A DNA stretch of 64,000 nucleotides from contig NC_092621.1 of the NCBI RefSeq assembly GCF_047663525.1, positions 14,085,001 to 14,149,000 of the forward strand, given 5' to 3'. Of this stretch, positions 12,701 to 24,800 are shown piece by piece. The position numbers and the translations under genes are program-made. How positions within the stretch are numbered: position 1 is the stretch's first letter; each line of letters begins with the position of its first letter. The stretch is from Anas platyrhynchos. Its lineage: Eukaryota > Chordata > Aves > Anseriformes > Anatidae. Below the pieces are notes generated by a model. It was not told where the DNA came from, searched no databases, and was given only the letters and a program-made list of their open reading frames with translations.

Positions 12701-15700
12701 CATATACTCATACATTACACTCTATATTTTTATATCATAGTCTAAACTAGGACCTAGCAGCTGCCTGTACCACATGACATCTTGTGAAATAGTTGCAGTA
12801 AAGCTGACTCTAAGTAAATATATGCCTTCCAAACCCCATTATTTTCTGTAGTACTTCTGTGACCTTCTTAACAGCAGTGCCTAGTAGGAGGTATATAAAA
12901 GGAATTTAACAGCTGACCATTTAAAAGATGTTAAAATGCTGACTCAAAGGCTTTTAGAAGTGACAAAATTCTTCAGGCATCTACATTTCCATGAAGAAAT
13001 TTTTGTAGGTACAAATATTTCTGCCATTCAGCAAAAATCCCTTACTTTCTTGTTGTCTCTGGGCTCTTCCTACTTTTATGCTAACACTGTATACATTTTA
13101 CTATTTATAAAATGATTACATTAAATACTCAAGCGTGATTAAACTTACCCTTTCTGTGAATCTAGTCAACATAGATCCTAAATTTTTACCCTTGCTATAG
13201 TAAAACTTCAAGTTTCCTCCTGCAGTTTTGTTACTTTCTGAAGTAGGCATATATTTCAGAGACAGGCCAATGTTGAAGCTTTTTTGTTTGTCCATGTACA
13301 CCTCTCGTATCATTTTTAGATGATCACGATAGAACTCAGATGTGAAGGTTTTGCCTGCTTTTGTCTTAGAAAAGAAGATGAAAAAGTTATATGAGAAGCC
13401 AGAACAGACAGTAACAGGAAAATCTATGTAGCACTTTGAATTTGCACATTTTACTTATCAAGAACAACAAAAACAACAACAAAAAATTATAAAAACACAG
13501 GCACTTATGTGAATAGAGCAGAGAACCATTAGGGCTGGGAAGCAGCTACCTGTCTACTTCATATAGTATCCAAATTGACTTTGAACGTAAAGAGTAATTA
13601 AAAGAGAAGATATTTTATCTGAATAGAAAATAATTCCAAAGAATGTATTAGTAAAGGCTTCATGACATTCAGGAATAGAAAAATATGTTTTGACAGAAAA
13701 AAAAAAATCTAACATCTAACCCTTTACTACTTTTTTTTTTTTTTCTCCTTGAAAATTTTCAATTTTCCTTGGAAATACACATTTAAATCTCTAAATAATT
13801 TGACTCAGCTAGAGAATGGGATTCAGTAAAAAACAGTAATTTGATTTATCTTGATTCTCTCAGAACCTCATGAGAGTTTTTATGCAGTTTCCTTGTATAT
13901 TCAGCCTCTCCTGAGACCCAGGCTCCCAAGCCTGTCCGTATCTTTTTATCTCCATTTGTGGTCAGAAACTGCTACGGAAAAAAGCCCTCATTAAGTGGAG
14001 AGATGATGCTGTCCAAGAGCAGATGTGATGTAAGTAACAAGTCTCATCTTTAGAAGAAAACAGGAACACAATGCTTTAATGGCAGTGTATATTTTAATTT
14101 AATTTTATTTTTTTTCCCCCACAAATTAAATATATATATATATATATACACTAACACATAACAGAATTGCATTGAAAGTTTTTTGTTTGTTTGTTTTGTT
14201 TTGTTTTGTTTTGTTTTCACAACAGGAGAGAGAAACTTGTCACTGATTAAGAAACTTAGAGAGCATCAGAGTATCAAAATGTTCTGCCTTCCTTTTCATC
14301 ACAGTCTTTTGTGTGTCCCTGAAAAAGTTTTGATTGCTGCTCTATCCAGTAAAATTAGGTATAGTATTCAGTTTTTTACATCTCCTATGTATATCATCCA
14401 ACCATATGGTAAACATTCCAGAGACACTTTCATTTACTATACACAGGTGCAACAATAAACGTGTGGGAAATTATCTGCAGCAACTGAGTTTAATTGCTAA
14501 GGCATATGATAACATAACCAGTTTCCCTCCAGACTTTGCTGGCAGTATGAGGCTTAAAAGCTGCTGCTAACTTATTTAAAGAGGTTTCAAGCCTTCTGAA
14601 AGGAAGTCAAGATTCAGCATTCATTTAAAACATTCTAACTTGCATAGAAGAACTTAGACTTACGTCATAATTGAGAACACCAACATTCCACGGCTTGCGG
14701 TAATATGTCTGTGTGTTCCCATCACGCACCCTTTCACAAAGACCATTGAAAAACTCATTGTCAAATGGGCTGGCCATTGGCTGCATCCCTAAAACATTGA
14801 TTCTGCAATAGAAATACAGGACAGGTTATGCTTCAAAAAAGAAGGTGTCAGCACATGTAGTTTGGAAGCAATGGTGTTATGAATGGAAAAGCCTAATTTT
14901 TGTAAGAGATGGATAGGGGTAAGGGACCTGCTCCACCATGGCAGTTTGTCTCATCTGTTGTTTTCTTAATTTTTCATTTGTGTAATGGATAAAATACTAC
15001 ATATGTGTAAAGCACTTTATTTTAAAGGTCATATATTAGAAAGAAACAGACAAATAAAAGACAGATAATGCAGTAAGAACCTTAGGAATGGAAGGAAAGA
15101 ATAAACATTTCTTCTTGAACAACATGTTTGTGAGGAACTATTAAATTATAGTATAGATTATAGTATATATATATAGATTTTTTTTTTTCCCCTGCATAAC
15201 TCATTATTATTTTGTTTGCTGTTAGGAACTTTGGTATCAAGAATGCACAAGATTCACGTAGAAGGAATATACAACTGCTCCTAGCTTTGTCTCTTCTCCC
15301 AGGGAGTGACTTAGAGGAGTAACAGAACTCCCTGGAGAGCAAATCTGAACCACTGCATACCCTGAAAAGAGAGCACATTGACTATGTAGTTCTACACATC
15401 TATCTACCAGTGTACAAGAATTACTTCTGAAAACAGCTGCTCATTTGGGGATTCTATATTGTTTATTGGCTTTCTAACTCCTTCACAGATTCGATTCTTT
15501 CCAGGAAGCACAGTGTTTATGTCTGATACATGTACCTAACTAACTGCAGAAAATGGTTATCAGTTCATCTAAATTGCCAGCAGTGGGTACCGCAGATGTG
15601 CATCTATACATTTCTCAAGGAAGACATCAGAAATGGTTTTTAAAAGAAATACTAAAGTAGCTTCTTCTTCTTCTAAAATAATAATAATAATAAGCCCATC

Positions 15701-18700
15701 TGTCTTAGTTCCCCGTACTACAAAGGCAGAGATTTTGCTCTTGAGCAGTCATGCTGTTGCAAGATGAAACGCAGGATGCACCCTTTTCATTTAAACACAA
15801 GGTGGTGCTGTAGTATACTTTTATTTTCGTCTTCTGTTCCTGTTTGGATAGCTGTCTTTTGACTCAATTTGTCACACAGTATGCCACACCTTCTTTCTGT
15901 TTGAAATTAAATATATACAGTATGGTCTGAGAAAAGAAAGATAAATTTTCGACTTAGATTAATGAGGAAAACTATAAATGAATCAAGATCTGGGGAAGTG
16001 AAGAACAATAATGAAAAAACCCCACCCTACAGGCAGAGTGTTGTTGCAGTAAGGCAGCCTGTAGTATAAAATAATCAAGGGAACTTTTCTCCCTTTTAGA
16101 TTCTCATGTTAGTAAAGTAATGGGGAATGACTGATTCCTTATTAATTATCACTTGAAAAGATATGTGTATATATATATATAAAAGATATATATATATATT
16201 AATATAAAATATGCCTATATATATTATGCTTAAATAATGTGTTTTAAAAATACTAATGTAATATCTATGTATGAGTCTGCATATTAGCATAATGATTGAT
16301 AAACTTAGTATTCACTGTCTGGATAAATATTTATCCTCCCCAAGTACACAATATCAAAAGTAGTCAGGTGTTTTTTCTGAAAGTTATGTTGCATTTCCGA
16401 ATACAAATGAAAACATGATCCCTCTTTTGGGAATGCCAGTGTCCCAGCATTTTCAGTTGGCTTTGGAGACAATCCTAGACTCTTCACAATGTCAAATACA
16501 TTTTTTTTTTATTTTTTCCTTCATTACATACCCTTGCCCTGCTGTCCTGCCAACTTCAGACACATCAATATCATGGTTACGGCATGGTGATCGTGGTTCA
16601 GATTCACAGTTATCTTCATCAGAAAAATCTCCACAGTCGTTATCCACGTTACACACAAGCCGTCGCTTTATGCATCGACCTAATTAAAAAAAAAAAAAAG
16701 TTATTGAATGAATCCAATTCTTTCCAAGATGGACATTAAGTAACACCCCTACCTATTCTTCATTGAGGTTTTTCTTTTTGTATAGTTTCACCAGTTTCAC
16801 AAAGAATTTTCCTTTTTCCTCCTCAGAATGAAAAAAAAACAAACTAAAAAACAAATAAATAGAAAACCCCACCATAGTATTAAATCCACTTATTAATTTA
16901 CTGAGATGGAGAACTGCTGTCATTTGCAGAACGTTATCATTTCTTGTGGTTATTTCTATATTAATTTTTCATTATTAGATTTTTTTAATGTATTAGGAGA
17001 ATACAAGAAGACATTACTCCAATATCAGCAAAGAAATATTTTTTAATTATTTAAATTGTTACTATTTGGAAAACATGAAATATAATGATTGATATTCTAA
17101 TGCAACAGTGAAAAACTGATTCTGCTGATGTCAGGTATCGCAGTTTATACACAGATTAATTTTTTTTTTCCTATAGAATTTAAAGATTTGAATAAATTTA
17201 GCCCTAAGATAATAATAATAATAAAACAGTTTGTTAATATGAACTGTTTCACCTGTAAGTGTCACACAATGGCTTTGAACTAATAATTAAATACATGCTT
17301 TTTAATTTTTCTTTCTCTACTTGGACTTTACAGAAAGATACAATACTGACAATAGCTTGGAACTCAAAATTCACCTAGCATCTTTCCTTTCCTGTTTTGA
17401 TTAGTTTTAATTAACTTATTCTGTTTTCATTTATGATGAACCTTGAATTCATCTAATTCATATGCCATGCCTGTATTACTTTATAAATTAAGATCTGTGA
17501 ATCTAGAGACTTGTTGGTCCCAGTTGGCATGTACCATATGACATTAGTCATTAAGCCTCCCTATCCATTTTGCTAGAATTCCTTCTAGCTTTATCCCAGT
17601 GATTTTTCATAAAACAGGATTCTATACCAGGTGGAACAGGAATGCTAGAAGAAAGAACAGTCTGTGGATAGCTTTTAAACATGGAGTGAAAAACAAGGGA
17701 AAATAATTTAGATCCGAGGCATATTATTTTGACAGATCGAAGGAATGTACCCCTTTCTCAAGCATTTTTTATGTTATGCTTTTGATCTCATGGCTTTGCA
17801 ACCCACTTATCTACACATTCAGGACTGTCTTTAACCCTTAGCAATAATGTTCTGCTTCAGGAAATCATCCCCAAATAGAAAAGCATTGAAGCATACACCC
17901 TGTTTTGTGTATGCATTTTGACTTCAGTGCAGACTTATTTAACTTCTTCAAAGAACTGCGTGAGATGTGATTTGCTGAACTATCTCACAACTCATGATGG
18001 TATGGAAACAAAACCTACCAGAATTGCATTGAAAGTCAGCACCACAGTCTGGTTCTATTTCTTCAGGACAGACTTGGTCACTTTCACAGTTCTGTGTATC
18101 TCCTAAAGTCTCCACGCACGATTTTCCACCAAACTGGCCAAATCTTTCAATACTTCTAGAACGAAACTTAAAATATAAATAGCAGTTTTAATATTGTTTT
18201 AAGAGAAAAGAGAAGACATACCAGAACTGCAGAATTTCCACTGAACTTAGAACTTCTCAAAATGAGGCATCTTTGGTGAAAATATTGGTTGAAAAATCAT
18301 AGACACAGCTTATGTTGTAAATTTATAGGAACATTGAATCAGTATCTTAGCAAATATATTTTTCACTCCCCCCCAGAAAAAAAAAAAAAAAAAAATCCAA
18401 GGAGGAAATGTATCATACACATTTGATATTTTTATATTCTTTCAAGTCTTTCATTTTTTGGTAATATTATAAGAACTCTCCCAAGAAAGCAAAAATCTTA
18501 GTTTTTGCTAAAAAGATTGCTTCTTATTTTAAAAGGGAAAATCTATTAAAAAGTGATGCTCTTTACAGAAACAGAAACATTTACGTGGCCATAAAAGATT
18601 TTTTCTGTCAACAAAATTTATTCAATTACAGCTCTTGAATGGTTTTGTACATCTGGATGTAGTCTTACTTACTGTTATGGCTTCAGGTCTGAAATGATTA

Positions 18701-18773
18701 TGGATTTAATCAAATCACAAACATTCAATATGAAGAGTTGCAATATGATATTTTCCCACAACCAAAAGACAGA

Positions 18774-18809
<36 letters not shown>

Positions 18810-21800
18810 CTTGTCACAAAGACTTCCAGCTTACAGCCTACAGCTTACCCTTTGGTTGGTGCATGGGTCACAGGGCCCCCACTCACTCCAGCTGGTCAGT
18901 TTACAGTCTATAGGGTATGGAGCATTCAGTTCTCTTGTCTCCCTGTGGAAAGCTTTTTCTGAAGAGCTGTCAAACAAAACATTCCAGGATAGTACACTAA
19001 AATAACGTTTGAATTTGCATTTAAACCATATACTGATATTTTGGAAGCACTTTCAAGTTGTTTTCTCCTTTACTTTTATAGCAGTTCTTGGTACAAAAAA
19101 TGTATAAACCACTGCTTAACCTTAAGCTCTTTGCTGATTTAAAATTACGCTTTTAAAAATATCATTTACTCAGCCTGCTTTTTTCCCCCTTTTTTAGATC
19201 ATTATGCATACTCATACTTCTGGTGGGTTGTGCTATTGAAGAGAATCATACAATAATAGACAGAATATCTGCAGTTCCCCTATTCAAACAGTGGATATAC
19301 TCTGCATACTTAAAGCTAAATACAAAGGCACAGCAGCACATCTCAAATTGGTATAGTACTTCGTAAGTACAAAAAGAAGGACTAAGGAGAATCTCCATCC
19401 TTTACTGGTTGAGGGGAGAAACTTAGTTACAAGAGATAAGGAAAAGGCTGAGGTGCTTAATGCCTTCTTTGCCTCAGTCTTTAGTGGCAAGAGCAGTTGT
19501 TCTCTGGATACCCAACACCCTGAGCTGGTGGAAGGGGATGCACCAGGAAATGGTTGGTGACCTGCTACAGCGCTTGGATATATGCAAGTTGATGGGGCTG
19601 GATGGGATCCACCTGAGGGTACTGAGAGAACTCGTGGAGGAGCTGGCCAAGCTGCTTAACGTCATTTATCAACAGTCCTGACTATCAGCGGAGGTCCCAG
19701 TTGACTGGTTAGACCTGGGGAACTATAGGCCTGTCAGTTTGACCTCAGTGCCAGGGAAGCTCATGGAGCAGATTATCTTGAGGGTCATCACATGGCACTT
19801 GCAGGGCAATCAGGCGATCAGGCCCAGTCAGCATGGGTTTATGAAAGGCAGGTCCTGCTTGACGAACTTGATCTCCTTCTATGACAAAGTGACATGCTTA
19901 GAGGATGAGGGAAAGGCTGTAGATGTGGTCTATCTTGACTTCAGTAAGGCCTTTGTCACCATTCCTCACAGCGTTCTCCTCAAGAAATTGGCTGGACTGG
20001 CGTATGCTTCGTTGGGTTAAAAACAGGTTGGATAGCCAGGAGTTGTGGTGAATGGAGTCAAATCCAGCTGGAGGCCAGTCACTAGCGGCATTCCCCAGGG
20101 CTCAGTACTGGAGCCAGTCCTCTTTAATATCTTTATCGATGATCTGGATGAGGGGATCGAGTGCACCCTCAGTAAGTTTGCAGATGACACCAAGTTAGGT
20201 GCGTGTTGATCTGCTTGAGGGTAGGAAGGCTCTGCAGGAGGATCTGGATAGGCTGGACTGATGGGCGATCAACTGCATGAAGTTCAACAAGGCCAAGTGC
20301 CGGGTCCTGCACCTGGGGCAGAACAACCCCAAGCAGCGCTACAGGCTGGGAGATGAGTGGTTGGAGAGCTGCCAGGCAGAGAAGGACCTGAAAGTATTGG
20401 TGGATAGTTGGCTGAATAAGAGCCAGCAGTGTGCTCAGGTGGCCAAGAAGGCCAACAACATCCTGGCTTGTATAGGAAACAGTGTGGCCAGCAGGTCTAG
20501 GGAAGTGATTGTCCCCCTGTACTTGGCTTTGGTGAGGCTGCACCTCAAGTACTGTGTTCAGTTTTGGGCCCCTCGCTACAAGAAGGACATCGAGGTGCTT
20601 GAGCGAGTCCAGAGAAGGGCAATGAAGCTGGTGAGGGGTCTGGAGAACAAGTCCTACGAGGAGCGGCTGAGGGAGCTGGGGTTGTTCAGCCTGGAGAAGA
20701 GGAGGCTCAGGGGCGACCTTATCTCACTCTACAGGTAGCTTAAAGGAGGCTGTAGCGAGGGGGGGTTGGCCTGTTCTCCCATGTACCTGGTGACAGGAGG
20801 AGGGGGAATGGGCTGAAGTTGCACCAGGGGAGGTTTAGGTTGGATTTTAGGAAAAACTTCTTTACGTTTGGCATTGGAATGGGCTGCCCAGGGAAGTGGT
20901 GGAGTCATCATTCCTGGAGGTCTTTAAAAGACATTTAGATGTAGAGCTTAGTGATACGTTTTGGTGGAGGACTTGTTAATGTTAGGTCAGAGGCTGGACT
21001 GGGTAATCTTGGAGGTCTCGTCCGACCTAGACGATTCTGTAATTCTGTGAAATTGGTATAGTACTTCAATATATATTTCTAATTTCTCAACTTATTAACT
21101 GTGTGGGGTTGCCCTAAGCATAAATAAATGTTTAAATATTTTCCTGAGTTAAAAGAAGGCTCATAAATAAAAGTATTACTTGTTAACTGTCTAACTTACA
21201 TAGTTGGAAAAAACAGACAAATGTTTAGCTATCTAAGTATTCTTTAGCTTGCTGAGTTGAATACTTTGCCAGTTAGATTTCAGCCAAAGGCTTTTATTTT
21301 CTGGAGTGACTCTTCATTTTAGTGCCCAGTTTTAAATACTAAAAAATTTCTGGCTTTCAGTAAGTGAAGGGCCGTCACTTGATAGAAACTGGGTTTCTTG
21401 AAAGTGCCTACAGCTAGACATTAAAAAACTGATGCCCTATAGAATGACCCTTCCGTTCTGAAAAACAAATCAGGTAGTTTACTGCTGACCTTAACCTCAC
21501 AGGTAGTAGTGCTGAAAGCAAAAGAATGATGGGGTATCGATACCTAACTTTTACTCTCTATCATTTACACCAGTTTTGACATTTAAATGCTGAGTATTCA
21601 TCCACTGCAAGGCAATTCTCTCTCTGCACCTCTCCACATTAATGCTGCTGCCTCTGTTCTACAGTGGGCCCCCTTTTTTTTGCAGGTCCCAGCTGGTTGG
21701 CAGATCTGCAGCTCCTGCAGTGTGATGTATGAGCTTTTGTTGCAGGTAGTGCATTGCCCTCCACTCTTTGACCTCCCTCCCTTATACAAATACATGAAGA

Positions 21801-24800
21801 AACCAAACAAATGTAACCTGATTCCTCAAAATTGAGAAATCTGTTGTTTGGACAAGGAAGATACATCAATCAGTTCAGCTTTGGAGTGCTATATATTGTA
21901 TGTTCAGGTTACATACACAATAAACTGTTAGTGAGACACTAAGTAGACCTATGTTTTGTTCCAGTCATTGAGTCTTAAGTAGCTTGGTGGCCACTGGGTA
22001 GTTGTGCAACTCTTCATACATACACTCAGCTCACCCATACTAGCTCTGATGCCTCAAACTTTCCACTGTCACACACACCAGCAGTAAACAGGCGCTGCAG
22101 CTGCTGCTGGTAGTATTCATAACACACACTCCCACTGTCCTGCCTGTGAACCCTAAACAACTCTTTTCCCAGAAGCCTCTTAACCTTAACCCAAGGCCTG
22201 CAATATATGGACCCCAGACAGAGGATGTTGCTTTTAACAGGTGAGACTCTAAAAAAAGGAGACTAAAATTTACTGTAACTTCCTAAGTAGAAAATTGTAC
22301 AGCAGGTTTTCAAAGCATTGTCTTTTACATATTTTTCAAAACTCTGCATGACAGTAACACCATCAGAGGAAAAAAACAAAAAATCAGTGTTCTAGCAAGT
22401 GGATAAGAATCGTCTTATTCTTCCCTATATCTATGAGTATGGCATTTATATGTACTTACTGATGTGAGACTATAAATCTCAGAGTAACACCACCTACACT
22501 AGTATTTTGGGAAAAGGTTGACAAGTTTTTCTTAAAAATAGAAGTTGGAGCCCACAGACACTAAACCTTAAATATACATTGGGACACCTAGTAGGATTTC
22601 TATAAGTACTTGGCTATCTTACTCCTAACAATAACCAAGCATTAAGGTATTATGGAATTTTATGTTGAAATGCATTTCTGAACATTTATTATATTAAAAA
22701 TGCAGCCAAAACCCTTTGCAGAAGTTAAGAATGGTCTATGAAGAGTAATGTCTATGAGTAGAACCTAAAGAAGGGACCAGACTCAAGCTGTGAGAATCCT
22801 TAGATTCTACATTAAAGTTTCTTATAAAACATTATTTTGAGTCTGCAGTAAAAATAATAATAATAGTAATAACAACAACAAAACAAGCAGGAAATGCCAA
22901 GTTGAACTTTTCAGTGCAAACTGAAGTTTTGCCTTCAACTGCCTTTCTACAAACCAGAGGTGATGGTGGTCTTTGAGCTTTCAGCCAGCACAGGTGTTTA
23001 AATAAGCTCAACCTAGCAACTTCTGCAAGAATATTCATTCTGAGTGAGTACGTATGGAGTATTTATTGGTCCCTTCCAGATTTGGACACAAGTTTCACAG
23101 GATTTTGTTGCAAGTCCAGCTTTGAGGTTTTGGATCTAATTGACATTACAGCAGGAAAAAAAATCAGAAAAAAAAGCATTGCAAGTGAGTGTCATGAACT
23201 CTGAAATGTCAGCCCTATCTATATTGATCTGGAAATTCAAATGGACACCCATGGAAAAAGCATTTTATTGAGCAACATTGTTTAGAAAGACAGGAAGACT
23301 GAGTTTTTCCACTTCCATATTTTATTCTCAAAAAATGATGGAAGTGGATAAGTCTTATGAGGAACAGTTGAGGGAGCTGGGGTTGTTTAGCTTGGGGAAA
23401 AAAAGGGTCAGGAGACCTTACTGTACTTTGCAATTACCTTAACGGAGGTTGTAGTGAGGCAGGAATAGGGTTCTTCTCCCAAGTGATAAGATGAGGGGAG
23501 GTTGTAGTGAGGCAGGAATAGGGTTCTTCTCCCAAGTGATAAGATGAGGCGAAATGGCCTCAAGTTGCACCAGGGGAGGTTTAGGTTGGATATTAAGAGA
23601 AATTTCTTTACTGAAAGAATTGTATTGCATTGGAATAGGCTGCTCAGGGAAGTGGTTGAGTCACCATCCCTGGAGGCTTTCAAGAAATGTGTAGATTCAA
23701 AACTTAGCAGTAAGATTAGAGGTGGACTTGTCAGTACAAGGTTAAAGGTTGGACTAGATGATCTTAAGAGTTCTTTTCCAACCTGAATGATTCTACGATT
23801 AAACCCGGGGAGAAAGTGTTACAGAAAAGTCATGCTGAAACAGGAGATGTTGAGGCATGCAATTTAAATATCAAAGAAAAGAAAGCATTTCAGTTTCTAA
23901 CAGTGTCACTGAAGGTGGTAAATCAGAGCAAGAATTTTAGAGACAAGTACAGAAACCAAAATACTTTCTGTGCTATCCATCACTGGGAAGGTCTGAGGAA
24001 TGGAAGAATGATCTTTTGAAAGAAAAAGGCGTTTCACAATCAGTACACGAAAATTGCTTTCACCTGTCTTAGATTGCAAAATACTTTATTGGCAGCTTCA
24101 AGCCAACCAGCCTTGGTGATTTGTTGTTGATCCATACATAAAAACACAGAGCTAGTCAGTCCATCATTTAAAAAACTGATGACTTGAGAAAGAGGGTTGG
24201 TCTGATAGATAAAACAGACCAGCAAAGAAGTCATCTCTCCCTTGTAATTGAAGGCATGATAGCATTACATGACAATGAACTTAAACAGTTCCCCAGGGAC
24301 ATAGTCACAGCACCAAACCTGTCAGAGTTTAAGAAGCATTTGGACTGTGCTCTTAGTCAAATGGTCTGAGTTTTTGGGTAGACCTGTGTGGTGCCAGGAG
24401 CTGGACTTGATGATCCTTGGGATGTTCTATGATACAACAACTGCAGCTGCTAGTGCCATTGGCTACGTAGGTCTGGCCCACGTTGCCTGCTTCAGAAGTC
24501 TTATATTCTAGCTGGATTATTGATAAATGAATATATCAAAGCTATGCTCTAGTTAGATCTGGATGCCCAATTAACCATTACCAAAAACAAGGAAAGGGAG
24601 AAACATAAAGTCTTATGGTTTTGAAGGCTCTTTTTTCAAAGTCAGTTTGGCTATTTCAAGCGTCAATAGCAGTATCCAGCCTCAGGCCTAGACACTCATG
24701 CAAGAAGCAATTTTTTTTTTTTTTTTTTTTAATACAGCATTCATGCCGTCACAAAACACTTCACATACCACAATATAAGTCTTAATGCAGGCAGACCCTG

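Noticed and set aside
21587..21869. Open frames on both strands in C9 intron 1
   Set aside because: Short, overlapping, no homology recognised and no supporting splice sites.
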